Shown here: piece after piece, positions 26,649 to 35,933 of the stretch
Numbering within the stretch: the stretch's first letter is position 1
Layout: each line of letters starts with the position of its first letter
Position numbers and translations under genes: made by a program
Origin: Streptomyces sp. NBC_01439
GTDB lineage: Bacteria > Actinomycetota > Actinomycetes > Streptomycetales > Streptomycetaceae
Length of the DNA: 64,000 nucleotides
Reading direction: 5' to 3'
Assembly: GCF_036227605.1 (NCBI RefSeq)
Contig: NZ_CP109487.1
Span: forward strand, 2,480,001 to 2,544,000
Notes under the pieces: generated by a model
What the model was told of the DNA's origin: nothing
Seen by the model: only the letters and a program-made list of their open reading frames with translations
The model's database searches: none

Positions 26649-28919
26649 ATGAGCCAGCCGCACGCGACCCCCGAATCGGAATCTGACGTTCCGACATCCG
26701 TCACTCCGACGTCGACCTACCGCCTCCAGCTGCGCCCGGAGTTCCCCTTCGCGGCGGCCGAGGCGGCCGTACCGCACATCGCCTCGCTCGGCGCATCGCA
26801 CCTGCACCTCTCCCCGGTCCTGGAGGCGGTGCCCGGCTCGACGCACGGCTACGACGTCACCGACCACTCCCGCGTGCGGGCCGAGCTCGGCGGCGAGGCG
26901 GGCCTGCGGTCCCTGGCCGGGACCGCCCGGGCGCACGGGCTCGGGCTGGTCCTCGACATCGTGCCCAACCACATGGCGGTACCGACCCCGCTGCGGCTGA
27001 ACCGGCCCCTGTGGGAGGTGCTGCGGGAGGGCCCCGGCTCGCCGTACGCCCGCTGGTTCGACATCGACTGGGAGGCGGGCGGCGGGCAGGTCCTGCTGCC
27101 GGTCCTGGCCGGTCCGGTGGAGTCCTGCGAGCTGCGGGTCGACGGGGAGCTGCTGCACTACGGGGAGCAGCAGTTCCCGCTGCGGGAGGGGACCTCGGGG
27201 CTGGCGCTGCCCGAGCTGCTCGCCGCGCAGTGGTACCGGCCGGCCTGGTGGCGCGAAGCCAGCTCCTCGCTCAACTACCGTCGCTTCTTCACCATTTCGG
27301 ATCTGATCGGGGTCCGGGTGGAGGACCCCGAGGTGTTCACGGCCACCCATGCGAAGGTGCTGGAGCTGGTCCGGGACGGGGTTGCGGAGGGCTTGCGGAT
27401 CGACCACGTGGACGGGCTGGCGGACCCGGAGGAGTACCTGCGGCGGCTGCGGGCGGCTGCGGGAGACGGCTGCTGGGTGGTGGTCGAGAAGATCCTGGCC
27501 CGCGAGGAGCGGCTGTCGTCCGCCTGGCCGGTGGCGGGGACCACCGGCTACGACGCCCTGCACCGGGTGGACGGGGTGTTCACCGACCCCGAGGGCGCCG
27601 CGGAGCTGGCGGCCCGGTACGGGGAGGCCACCGGGCTGCCCCGCTGGCCGGAGGCGGCCCGGGCGTCCGCCCGGGAGGTGCTGACCGGTGACCTGGCCGC
27701 CGAACTGGGGGCGCTGGAACGTCAGGCCGGTCCGGAACTCGTCTCGGCCGTACGGGAGTTGCTGATCGCCTTCCCCGTCTACCGGCCCTATCCCGGCGAG
27801 GTGGACCTGCCGCCGCAAGCGCTGGAGCAGGCGTCCGCGGCGGCAGGTTCCGGTGCGGTGGCCGCCGTACGGGAGCTACTGCTGCGGGATCCGGCCTTCG
27901 CCGCCCGCTTCGCCCAGACCTCGGCGGCGCTGCGCGCCAAGTCCTTGGAGGACCGTGCCTTCTACCGGTACGCGCCGCTGCTGTCGGCCACCGAGGTCGG
28001 CGGGGAGCCGGGGCGGCCGGCCGTGTCGGCGGCGGAGTTCCACGCGTACTGCGCCGATCTGGCCCGCGAGTGGCCCGCGGCCGGGACGGTCCTGTCCACG
28101 CACGACACCAAGCGCAGCGCGGACGTCCGGGCCCGGATCGCGGCGCTGTCCCAGGCGCCGGAGCTGATGGGTCGCCCCGAGGGGCCTGACCCCCAGCTGG
28201 CCTGGGTGGCCCGGCAGACCGCGCTCGGGCTCGGCCGGGTCCCCGAGGCCGGGCCGCGGCTGGCCGACGCCCTGCTCAAGGCGGTCCGCGAGGCGGCCCT
28301 GCACACCAGTTGGACCGAACGGGACGAGGAGTACGAGGCGGGCGTGGCCGGGTACGTCACAGCCCCGGTCGACCTTCCGGCGGAGCTGGCCGGGGCGGCC
28401 CGGGCGAACCTCCTCGGCATGACCCTGCTGCACCTGGCGATGCCGGGGGTTCCGGAGGTCTACCAGGGTGCGGAGACGGAGTACCGGGCCCTGGTGGACC
28501 CCGACAACCGGCGTCCGGCCCGCTTCCCCCGTCGGGCACTGGCCCACCTGGACGCGGGGGCCACCCCCGGGGACCCGGCCGAGGAGAAGCTCCAGCTCAC
28601 GGCCACCCTGCTGCGGCTGCGGCGGGACCGGCCGGAGCTCTTCCGGGGCTACGCGCCGGTCCTCGCTCGGGGCCCGGCCGCCGACCACCTGCTGGCCTTC
28701 ACCCGGGCCCCCGGGTTGCTGGTGGCGGCCACCCGGCTCTCCCACCGGCTGACCGCGTCGGGCGGTTGGCGGAACACCCACCTGCACCTGCCCCCCGGCA
28801 CGTGGACCCGCCTCGCCCCCGCCTCCCCGCGCGCGGATCGCACCGCGTCGCACAGCGGTCCGGCCGAGGTGGCCGCCCTGCTGGACGGCCACCCGGTGGG
28901 TGTCTGGCTGCGCCGGTGA
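26649..28919 (+). CDS. treY: Malto-oligosyltrehalose synthase (TreY)
   Basis: 756-aa GH13 enzyme that isomerises the reducing end of maltooligosaccharides to an alpha,alpha-1,1 linkage, giving maltooligosyltrehalose. Motifs: TSTYRLQLRPEFPF at the start, LVLDIVPNHMAV, the nucleophile in GLRIDHVDGLADP, the acid/base in WVVVEKIL and the third Asp in TVLSTHDTKRSADVRAR. ATG at 26649 (MSQPHATP) without a clear ribosome site; the palindrome GTACGTACGT lies just upstream. Works with TreZ (33060-34805). Confidence 0.95.
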   Translation: MSQPHATPESESDVPTSVTPTSTYRLQLRPEFPFAAAEAAVPHIASLGASHLHLSPVLEAVPGSTHGYDVTDHSRVRAELGGEAGLRSLAGTARAHGLGLVLDIVPNHMAVPTPLRLNRPLWEVLREGPGSPYARWFDIDWEAGGGQVLLPVLAGPVESCELRVDGELLHYGEQQFPLREGTSGLALPELLAAQWYRPAWWREASSSLNYRRFFTISDLIGVRVEDPEVFTATHAKVLELVRDGVAEGLRIDHVDGLADPEEYLRRLRAAAGDGCWVVVEKILAREERLSSAWPVAGTTGYDALHRVDGVFTDPEGAAELAARYGEATGLPRWPEAARASAREVLTGDLAAELGALERQAGPELVSAVRELLIAFPVYRPYPGEVDLPPQALEQASAAAGSGAVAAVRELLLRDPAFAARFAQTSAALRAKSLEDRAFYRYAPLLSATEVGGEPGRPAVSAAEFHAYCADLAREWPAAGTVLSTHDTKRSADVRARIAALSQAPELMGRPEGPDPQLAWVARQTALGLGRVPEAGPRLADALLKAVREAALHTSWTERDEEYEAGVAGYVTAPVDLPAELAGAARANLLGMTLLHLAMPGVPEVYQGAETEYRALVDPDNRRPARFPRRALAHLDAGATPGDPAEEKLQLTATLLRLRRDRPELFRGYAPVLARGPAADHLLAFTRAPGLLVAATRLSHRLTASGGWRNTHLHLPPGTWTRLAPASPRADRTASHSGPAEVAALLDGHPVGVWLRR

Positions 28920-28934
28920 TCCGGCGGAGCCGGA

Positions 28935-28963
28935 GCGGGCCGCCGCTCAGTGCGGCGGCCCGC
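28935..28963 (+). terminator. Terminator hairpin after treY
   Basis: A perfect 12-bp stem, GCGGGCCGCCGC (28935-28946) with GCGGCGGCCCGC (28952-28963), loop TCAGT, begins 16 bases after the treY stop. Confidence 0.65.
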
Positions 28964-29065
28964 AGGGGCCCGGCTCCGGCGCGGCGGCCCGGGCGCCGAT
29001 CAGCTCCGCGAAGGCGGCCACGGCTCCGGCCAGCGGATCGTCGAAGGGGACGACGATGACCAGCC

Positions 29066-29404
29066 CCGCAGACCGCCGCCGTCGGGCTGACGGAGGCACA
29101 GGCCCGCGAGGCGGCGTACGACGACGTGGTGGTGAACACGATGCCGCTGACCGCCGTGGCCAAGGGCATGGTGCACGGGCAGGGCGGCACGGTGAAGGTG
29201 GTCGCGGAGCGGTACGGGCGGGTGCTCGGCGTGCACCTGGTGGGTCCGCACGTGTCGGAGATGATCGCGGAGAGCCAGCTGATCGTGGGCTGGGACGCGG
29301 AACCGGGCGATGTGGCGCGGCACGTCCACGCCCACCCCACGCTGTCGGAGGCGGTCGGGGAGGCCTTCCTCAGCCTGGCGGGCCGCGGTCTGCACCAGCG
29401 GTAG
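29066..29404 (+). pseudogene. C-terminal relic of a dihydrolipoyl/mercuric-reductase-like flavoprotein
   Basis: The frame begins right after a stop at 29057 and reads PQTAAVGLTEAQAREA, then a complete pyridine-nucleotide-disulfide oxidoreductase dimerisation domain. The family signatures are GRVLGVHLVGPHVSEMI and the active-site HAHPTLSEAV with its His-x(4)-Glu-type pair. The FAD and NAD domains (about 350 residues) are missing, so only the last quarter of the gene remains. Just upstream on the opposite strand another truncated frame (GLVIVVPFDDPLAGAVAAFA, ending about 28957) abuts it, which suggests a deletion joined two gene ends near 29060. It cannot be functional as an oxidoreductase. Confidence 0.72.
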
Positions 29405-29507
29405 CCCGGACCTCCGGTGCCGCGCCCCCGGGCCTTGGCCAGGGGTTTCCCCCGGAGTTCGGGGAACTGCGGCGCCCGCGGAGCAGTAGGCGGCGGGCCC
29501 CCGGGGC

Positions 29508-30827
29508 ATGGCATCCCTTGTGACCCTCCACCGTGACATGCGCTACCCCACACCGCGGGAACTCGGGCTCGCCGCCCGCGCTCTGGCGGACGAACACCCC
29601 GGCGAGGTCCGGCTGCGGCAAGCCGGCACCTCACGGGCCGGGCAGCCCCTGTGGGTGCTGTCCGTCGCCGCCACGGGCGGCGCCCCGGGCGGCGGGGCCG
29701 ACCGCAACGTCCTCGTCGTCGCCGGGGCGCACGCCAACGAGCCCGTCGGCGGCGCCACCGCCCTCTCGCTCGCCCGGCGCGTCCTCGACGACCCGGCGCC
29801 GCGGGCCAGTTGCGGCTGGCACTTCCTGCTCTGTGCCGACCCGGACGGCGCGGACCTGCACCGCACCCCCCACCCGTACTCGCTGCTGGACTACCACCGG
29901 AACTTCTTCCGGCCGCCCGGCCCCGAACAGCCCGAGTGGGCCCCGTCCTTACTGCCCCCGGACCGACTGCCGCCCGAGACCCTGGTCCTGATGGCGCTCA
30001 TCGACGAACTGCGGCCCGTCCTGCAGGCCTCCCTGCACGCCACCGACCTCGGCGGCTCCTGGGTGCAGCTCACCCGGGACGTGCCCGGCCTCGCCGAGCC
30101 GTTCGGCACATCGGCCGCCGAGCTGCGCATCCCGGTGGAGAACGGGGCCTCGGACGCGGCGGGCTGGCCCTCCCCCGGGCCGGGGATCTTCGTGATCCCG
30201 CAGCCGGGCAGCGAGGCTGCCGGGGCCTTCCACCCCGAGGACACCCGGCTGAGCACCTGGTACCACGCCCACCGCTACGCCGGCACGACCGCCATCGTCG
30301 AAGTCCCCATGTGGGCCTCCGACCTGGTGGACGATCCGACCCCGCACCCGGACCCGCCCGGCGCCCTGCGGATGCTGGCCGAGCGGCTCACCGCGGACGC
30401 CGCGCTCGTCGCCGCGGTCCGGGGCCGCGACGACGTACGGCCGGGTCCGCAGACGTCCGGGGACCCGGCCGCGGCGCCCCTGCTGCGCGCGGTGGACTGG
30501 ACGCTCGCGCTGATCCCCCGGATCGCCGCCGAATGGACGGCCGCGGCTCCCGCGGAGGCCACGGCGGCGTACATCGCCAGCATCGACGCCTTCGGGCGAC
30601 GGCTGTCGCTGCGCGCCGCCGCGATGCTGCTGCGGGTGCTGCGCGCCCAGGGGCATCCGGCGGCGCCCGGGCTGGACCGGCTGGTCACCGGGTGGTGCGA
30701 GGACTTCGCGGCCCGTTTCGGGGCCCGCTGGGTCCCGGTGGCCACCCAGGTGGAACACCAGTCACGGATCGTCCTGGCCGCCTACGACCGCCTCGTCGCG
30801 GCCGACCGCGCCGAACGCACGGGCTGA
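29508..30827 (+). CDS. M14-family zinc carboxypeptidase
   Basis: 439 aa. Zinc ligands are recognisable in VVAGAHANEPVGG (HxxE) and in the later His of LQASLHATDLGGSW. The catalytic Glu is probably in TAIVEVPMW. There is no signal peptide, so it is cytoplasmic or non-classically exported. An in-frame TTA leucine codon at 29949 would make translation depend on the bldA tRNA. The start is uncertain: ATG at 29508 is used, but GTG at 29520 or ATG at 29538 (MRYPTPREL) are possible and no candidate has a strong ribosome site. Confidence 0.82.
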   Translation: MASLVTLHRDMRYPTPRELGLAARALADEHPGEVRLRQAGTSRAGQPLWVLSVAATGGAPGGGADRNVLVVAGAHANEPVGGATALSLARRVLDDPAPRASCGWHFLLCADPDGADLHRTPHPYSLLDYHRNFFRPPGPEQPEWAPSLLPPDRLPPETLVLMALIDELRPVLQASLHATDLGGSWVQLTRDVPGLAEPFGTSAAELRIPVENGASDAAGWPSPGPGIFVIPQPGSEAAGAFHPEDTRLSTWYHAHRYAGTTAIVEVPMWASDLVDDPTPHPDPPGALRMLAERLTADAALVAAVRGRDDVRPGPQTSGDPAAAPLLRAVDWTLALIPRIAAEWTAAAPAEATAAYIASIDAFGRRLSLRAAAMLLRVLRAQGHPAAPGLDRLVTGWCEDFAARFGARWVPVATQVEHQSRIVLAAYDRLVAADRAERTG

Positions 30828-30862
30828 GCAGGCGGGCAGGCCGGGTGGGCGGCGAGCGGCGG

Positions 30863-31708
30863 TCAGGGCCTGGACGGGCCCGGGAGGGCGTCGGGGCCGG
30901 GTGGCGGCAGTGCCACCGGCCTGGCCCCGTCGTGGTCCTCCTCGGCGTCGTGGAGGGGGCGGGTGCCCTCGGCCGCGTCCGCCAGCCACTGCCAGACGTA
31001 CGGCCGGTCGGCGTCCGGTCCCGCGGCGGGCTCCCCGCCGGAGATCCACGTCGTGAGGGTGAACCGGTGGTCCGAGAACCGTCCGCTCGGGCAGGTGGAC
31101 GGCACGACCTCGTGAAAGGCGCCGGAGGGGAAGAAGACGATGGTGTCGTGCTCGGGCTCGATCGTGCGGTAGGACTCCCCCGGCCTCGCCCTGCCTTCCT
31201 CCACCACGGTGTCGTACAGGCGGAGTTGGCCGCCGCCGAACCCGCGCGGCCTGCGGTGCAGGTAGTACACGGCGGACAGCGCCGTGCCCACGTCCCGAAC
31301 GCGTGAGGCGTCCGTGTGCAGGCCGAAGTGCCCGCCTTCACCGTGCGCCGTCAGGACGGTCAACGACCGTGCGAGCGACGCCCGGTGGCCGAGGACCTCC
31401 TGGACGAGCGGCAGACAGTCGGCCAGGTGTGCGCTGAACACCTCGCTGGTCACGGGAAGGACCAGCGAGTCGTGCCCCTTGCGGGACACCTGTCCGGTCA
31501 GGGGATCCAGGACGGTCCCCGCCGTGAAGTCCTCCCCCCGCGATATCGCGTACTCCAAGAGGGCGGCGGCGCGCTCCTCCCCCAGGAAGTTCTCGAAACG
31601 GCAGACCGGTGCCGGTACCGCGAGCGCGGGGGACCACCGGTCGGAGGGCGGCACGACTCGCGGGCTGATTTCCATCGGCGTGGCTGGTTCCATCGTGTAT
31701 CCGCTCAT
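30863..31708 (-). CDS. 2-oxoglutarate/Fe(II)-dependent oxygenase (prolyl-4-hydroxylase-like)
   Basis: 281-aa protein with a P4Hc-type double-stranded beta-helix. The iron ligands are H and D of FGLHTDASRV and the distal His in SGAFHEVVPS; the 2-oxoglutarate arginine is probably in DHRFTLTTW. The substrate (protein residue or small molecule) is unknown. Three possible starts lie close together (31708 MSGYT, 31693 MEPAT, 31675 MEISP) and none has a strong ribosome site, so the N-terminus is uncertain. It converges with the M14 peptidase. Confidence 0.78.
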   Translation of the reverse strand: MSGYTMEPATPMEISPRVVPPSDRWSPALAVPAPVCRFENFLGEERAAALLEYAISRGEDFTAGTVLDPLTGQVSRKGHDSLVLPVTSEVFSAHLADCLPLVQEVLGHRASLARSLTVLTAHGEGGHFGLHTDASRVRDVGTALSAVYYLHRRPRGFGGGQLRLYDTVVEEGRARPGESYRTIEPEHDTIVFFPSGAFHEVVPSTCPSGRFSDHRFTLTTWISGGEPAAGPDADRPYVWQWLADAAEGTRPLHDAEEDHDGARPVALPPPGPDALPGPSRP

Positions 31709-31811
31709 AGCCCGGAACCGTACGACGGCGGCCGCCCGCGCCGAAGGAGCACGAGGGGGCGCACAGAAGTGCAGGGCGCACGCCCGCGTCGGGGCGGCCG
31801 GCGCGGCCCGG

Positions 31812-32324
31812 TCAGCAGGAAGCGGAACCGGGCCCGGGGGGTGTCCCGTCCTGGCCCCCGGAGGGCTCCACCCCCAGGGAATAGCGGTACTTCGGCCGCC
31901 CGGTGGCACCGAGCCGGTCGTAGAAGCGGATCGCGCCCTCGTTCCAGTCCGGGGTCTGCCACTGGACCTGGTCGAGGCCGAGCTCGTGGGCCAGGCGCGT
32001 CACGCCGCCCATCAGGGCGGTGCCGAGGCCGTGGCCGCGGGCCGCCTCCGCCAGGTAGAGGCAGTCCATGTGCAGGTAGTGCCGGGCGTCCCAGAAGGAG
32101 AACTCGGCGGAGCAGGCGGCGTATCCGGCGACCGTGCCGTCCGGGGCTTCGCCGAGGAGCACCCACAGCCGGGCGTCCTCGGCGAAGAGCTGTGGGCCGA
32201 GCCGCTCGGCGAGGTCCGGCGGGCGCGGCACCGACTTCTCGTACGCCACGTGCTCGTGGACGAGTTCGACCAGGCGGGGCAGGTCCCCGACGCGTGCGCG
32301 GCGGACGACGGAGGTGTGTTCCAT
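31812..32324 (-). CDS. GNAT-family N-acetyltransferase
   Basis: 170 aa, cytoplasmic. The acetyl-CoA pyrophosphate-binding motif A is ARGHGLGTALM, and motif B is in WNEGAIRFYDRLGA. The pattern with LHMDCLYL resembles diamine/thialysine acetyltransferases, but the substrate is not assigned. ATG start. Confidence 0.84.
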   Translation of the reverse strand: MEHTSVVRRARVGDLPRLVELVHEHVAYEKSVPRPPDLAERLGPQLFAEDARLWVLLGEAPDGTVAGYAACSAEFSFWDARHYLHMDCLYLAEAARGHGLGTALMGGVTRLAHELGLDQVQWQTPDWNEGAIRFYDRLGATGRPKYRYSLGVEPSGGQDGTPPGPGSASC

Positions 32325-32385
32325 GACCCCATCCTGCGCGCCGGCCCCCGGCGGCGGACCGGCGGGGCACCCGCGGAGGGTTCCC

Positions 32386-32949
32386 TCAGCTGGACGAGAG
32401 CCGGAAGGCCATGTTCCCGAAGCTGACCTGGTCCCCGTCGCGGACCACTGCGGAGCCGGTCACCCGGTGCCCGTTGACCGTGGTCCCGTTGGTGGAGCCG
32501 AGGTCCTTCAGCACCCACACCCCGCCCTGCAGTCTGAGCTCCGCGTGCGCCCGCGAGACCGTCTCGTGGCTGAGCCGCAGCCCGTTGCCGGGGTCGCGGC
32601 CGATCCGCAGGGCCGCCGCGCTCGGATGCGGCAGCAGCAGCTTGGGCAGGCGCTCGGCGTTCCAGGCGCGCCGGACCCCGACGGACACGGCCGAGACGCG
32701 GCCGACCCAGCCGAACAGCCGACGGGTCCAGGGGCTTTCGGACCCCTGCCGGGACTGGAGGTCGGACGTGAGCACGGCGAGGTCTTCGGAGCGGCGGGCG
32801 ACCAGGGCGAGTTCCATCCGGCGCAGGAAGGTGTCGTGGGACAGCTTGCCGAGGGCCGCGCCCTCCCGGAGCTGGCCCAGCGCCCGGTCGCGCTCGGCGT
32901 CGGACAGCCGCGGCGCGGGGAAGGCGGGGATCTCGAAACTGGACGTCAC
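32386..32949 (-). CDS. DUF1707 and FHA domain protein
   Basis: 187 aa. The N-terminal DUF1707 domain (LSDAERDRALGQLREG, residues about 15-65) is common in actinobacterial signalling proteins. The C-terminal FHA domain (about 105-187) has the phosphothreonine-binding residues in LRIGRDPGNGLRL, VSRAHAEL and DLGSTNGTTVNG. It therefore probably binds a Thr-phosphorylated partner of a Ser/Thr kinase. GTG start at 32949, divergent from treZ. Confidence 0.87.
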   Translation of the reverse strand: MTSSFEIPAFPAPRLSDAERDRALGQLREGAALGKLSHDTFLRRMELALVARRSEDLAVLTSDLQSRQGSESPWTRRLFGWVGRVSAVSVGVRRAWNAERLPKLLLPHPSAAALRIGRDPGNGLRLSHETVSRAHAELRLQGGVWVLKDLGSTNGTTVNGHRVTGSAVVRDGDQVSFGNMAFRLSSS

Positions 32950-33059
32950 AGGGTGATTGTCGGCCCGTCGGGGCCGGAGTGTCCAGAACTCCCCCGCCAC
33001 GCCCCCGATGATGGGCACGATACGCATGCTGGACACCGCCGCCGACGAGGGGACCGTCC

Positions 33060-34805
33060 GTGCAGTTCGAGGTGTGGGCACCACTGACAGGTCACGTCGC
33101 CATGCTGCTTGACGGGGCGACGTACGACATGGCGCGCGATCCGGACCGGGACGGCTGGTGGACCGCCGGGGCCCCGGCCGCCGACGGGAGCCGCTACGGG
33201 TTCCTGCTCGACGGCGACGGCCCCCGGCCGGACCCGCGCGGGCGCCGGCTGCCCGACGGGCCCGACGGCCTGTCGGCGGTGGTCGATCTGGCGGCCCTCG
33301 CACCGCGGCCGGTGCCACCGCCGCACACCCGGCTCCAGGACGCGGTCCTGTACGAGCTGCACATCGGCACCTTCACCCCCGAGGGCACCTTCGACGCGGC
33401 CGCCGCCCGGCTCGGACACCTCACCGCCCTCGGCGTCACGCACGTGGAGCTGATGCCGGTCTGCTCCTTCGCCGGCCGGCACGGCTGGGGGTACGACGGG
33501 GTGGCGCCCTGGGCGGTGCACGAACCGTACGGCGGCCCGGCCGGTCTGGCCCGCTTCACGGCCGCCGCCCACGGGGCGGGGCTGGGCGTGGTGCTGGACG
33601 TGGTCCACAACCACCTGGGCCCGTCCGGCAACCACCTGCCTGCCTTCGGCCCGTACTTCACCGACACCCACCGCACCCCGTGGGGCTCCGCGGTGAACCT
33701 GGACGCGGCCGGCTCCGACGAGGTGCGCGCCTACCTGCTCGGCAGCGCGCTGGCTTGGCTGCGCGACTACGGGATCGACGGGCTGCGGCTCGACGCCGTG
33801 CACGCCCTGGCCGACGACCGGGCGCTGACTTTCCTGGAGGAACTCTCCGCGGCCGTCGACGAACTGGCCGCGGACACCGGCCGCCCGTTGTTCCTGATCG
33901 CCGAGTCCGACCGCTGCGACCCGCGCACCACCACCGCGCGCGCCGCCGGGGGCCTGGGCCTGCACGCCCAGTGGAACGACGACTTCCACCACGCCCTGCA
34001 CTGCGCGCTGACGGGCGAGTCCCAGGCGTACTACGCCGACTTCGCCGCAGCCCCGCTCGCCGCCCTCGCCAAGACCATGACCCGGGTCTTCTTCCACGAC
34101 GGGACCTGGTCCTCCTTCCGCGGCCGTACCCACGGCCGCCCGGTGGACCACCGTCGGACCCCGGCCCACCGCTTCCTCGGCTACACCCAGACCCACGACC
34201 AGATCGGCAACCGGGCGCTCGGCGACCGGCTCTCCGCCTCGCTCTCCCCCGGGCTGCTGGCGTGCGCCGCGACGGTGGCCCTGACCGGGCCGTTCGTGCC
34301 GATGCTCTTCATGGGTGAGGAGTGGGGGGCCGGGACGCCCTGGCAGTACTTCACCGACCATCCCGACCCGGACCTCGCCGAGGCGGTACGGGCCGGCCGG
34401 CGCCGGGAGTTCGCGGCGCACGGCTGGAAGGCGGAGGAGGTGCCGGACCCGCAGGACCCGGCCACCCGGGACCGCTCCCGCCTGGACTGGGCGGAGCCCG
34501 AACAGGCCGGCCACGCCCGCCTGCTGGACTGGTACCGCACCCTGATCGCGCTCCGCCGCACCCATCACGACCTGCGCGACCCGGACCTGGCGGCGGTCCG
34601 GGTCGCCCACGACGAGGAGCGCCGCTGGCTCACCTTCCGGCGGGGCGACGTCCGGGTGGCCGTGAACCTCTCCCCGGACCCGGTGACGATCGCGCTGGGC
34701 CGCAACGGAGTACGGGTGCTGGCCTCCTGGGAGCCGGTCGACCACCCGGGTCCCGACGGGCGGATCCACGTGCCCGGCGAGACGGCGGTCGTCCTGGCCC
34801 CGTAG
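33060..34805 (+). CDS. treZ: Malto-oligosyltrehalose trehalohydrolase (TreZ)
   Basis: 581-aa GH13 enzyme that releases trehalose from maltooligosyltrehalose made by TreY. The N-terminal CBM48-like domain (MQFEVWAPLTGHVAM) is followed by the barrel: LYELHIGTFTPEGTF, the catalytic Asp in GIDGLRLDAVHAL, Glu in LIAESDRC and Asp in YTQTHDQIGN. GTG start, preceded by GAGGGGA at 8 bases. It stands 4.1 kb from treY, separated by unrelated genes. Confidence 0.95.
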   Translation: MQFEVWAPLTGHVAMLLDGATYDMARDPDRDGWWTAGAPAADGSRYGFLLDGDGPRPDPRGRRLPDGPDGLSAVVDLAALAPRPVPPPHTRLQDAVLYELHIGTFTPEGTFDAAAARLGHLTALGVTHVELMPVCSFAGRHGWGYDGVAPWAVHEPYGGPAGLARFTAAAHGAGLGVVLDVVHNHLGPSGNHLPAFGPYFTDTHRTPWGSAVNLDAAGSDEVRAYLLGSALAWLRDYGIDGLRLDAVHALADDRALTFLEELSAAVDELAADTGRPLFLIAESDRCDPRTTTARAAGGLGLHAQWNDDFHHALHCALTGESQAYYADFAAAPLAALAKTMTRVFFHDGTWSSFRGRTHGRPVDHRRTPAHRFLGYTQTHDQIGNRALGDRLSASLSPGLLACAATVALTGPFVPMLFMGEEWGAGTPWQYFTDHPDPDLAEAVRAGRRREFAAHGWKAEEVPDPQDPATRDRSRLDWAEPEQAGHARLLDWYRTLIALRRTHHDLRDPDLAAVRVAHDEERRWLTFRRGDVRVAVNLSPDPVTIALGRNGVRVLASWEPVDHPGPDGRIHVPGETAVVLAP

Positions 34806-34808
34806 GGC

Positions 34809-35933
34809 TCACTCCACGACGGCGAGCTCGTGCGGGGCGTTGTTGAGGCGGCGCCCGCCGTCCTCGGTGACGGTCACGATGTCCTCGATGCGGACGCCGA
34901 ACCGGCCCGGCAGGTAGACGCCCGGCTCCACGGAGAAGCACATGCCGGGAACCAGCGGCTGCTCCTCGCCCTCGACCATGTACGGGGGCTCGTGGGTGGT
35001 GACCCCGATGCCGTGGCCGGTGCGGTGGATGAAGCGGTCCCCGTAGCCGAACTCGGTGATCACGGCGCGGGCGGCCCGGTCGATCTCCTGGCAGGAGACC
35101 CCCGGCCGGACCGCGGCCACGCCGGCCTGCTGGGCCTCGCGGACGATGTCGTGGACCCGCTGCTCCTCGGCGGTGGGCTCGCCGACGTGCACGGTGCGGG
35201 AGATGTCGGAGCCGTAGCCGAAGCGCAGGCCGCCGAAGTCGAGGACCACCATGTCGCCGCGGCGGATGACGCGGTTACCAGCCTCGTGGTGCGGATTGGC
35301 CCCGTTGGGGCCGGAGCCGACGACCGTGAAGTCGACCTGGGAGTGGCCGTGCGCGCGCAGCAGGCCGGCCAGGTCTTCGGCGACGTCGCTCTCCCGCCGG
35401 TCGGCGAAGGGGAGGTGGAGGACCTGCGCGTAGGCGGCGTCGGCGGCGGCCGCAGCTGCGGCGAGGCGCTCCAGTTCCCGCTCGTCCTTGACCGCGCGGA
35501 GCATGGGGAGGCAGTCGGTGAGCGGCGCGTAGGAGCTGTTCGGCAGTTCCCGCTGCAGGCCGAGAAGGTGCAGCGCCCAGGTGTTGTCGCTCACCCCGAA
35601 GCGCCCGCGGAAGTCCAGCAGCGGGGCGGTGACGGCGTACGGGTCCTTCCCGTCGGCCCAGTCCCGCAGGGTCAGCGCGGAGGCGCCCGGGGCCCGCTGC
35701 GCGTCGGGGGCCTCCAGCGCGGGCACGATGAGCACCGGGTCCTGCCCGGCGGCCAGGACGAGCAGGGTCAGCCGCTCGGTCTCGGCGGTGGGCCGGTACC
35801 CCGTGAGGTGCGTGAGGTCGGGTCCGGGGGCGATCAGCAGCCCGGCGAGTCCCGCGTCGGCGGCGGTCTGGGCGGCGGCAGCCATCCGGGCGGCGTAGTC
35901 ATCGGCCGTGAAGGGTGCGGGTTCACGTGTCAT
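34809..35933 (-). CDS. M24-family metallopeptidase (aminopeptidase P/prolidase-like)
   Basis: 374 aa with an N-terminal creatinase-like domain and a C-terminal pita-bread M24 domain. The five metal ligands can be read: Asp in VVLDFGG, Asp in GYGSDISRT, His in HRTGHGIGV, Glu in FSVEPGVY and Glu in VRIEDIVTV. Expected to cleave Xaa-Pro bonds in peptides. ATG start at 35933, overlapping the TGA of the upstream degenerate LysR gene (ATGA), so the two were once translationally coupled. Confidence 0.9.
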   Translation of the reverse strand: MTREPAPFTADDYAARMAAAAQTAADAGLAGLLIAPGPDLTHLTGYRPTAETERLTLLVLAAGQDPVLIVPALEAPDAQRAPGASALTLRDWADGKDPYAVTAPLLDFRGRFGVSDNTWALHLLGLQRELPNSSYAPLTDCLPMLRAVKDERELERLAAAAAAADAAYAQVLHLPFADRRESDVAEDLAGLLRAHGHSQVDFTVVGSGPNGANPHHEAGNRVIRRGDMVVLDFGGLRFGYGSDISRTVHVGEPTAEEQRVHDIVREAQQAGVAAVRPGVSCQEIDRAARAVITEFGYGDRFIHRTGHGIGVTTHEPPYMVEGEEQPLVPGMCFSVEPGVYLPGRFGVRIEDIVTVTEDGGRRLNNAPHELAVVE

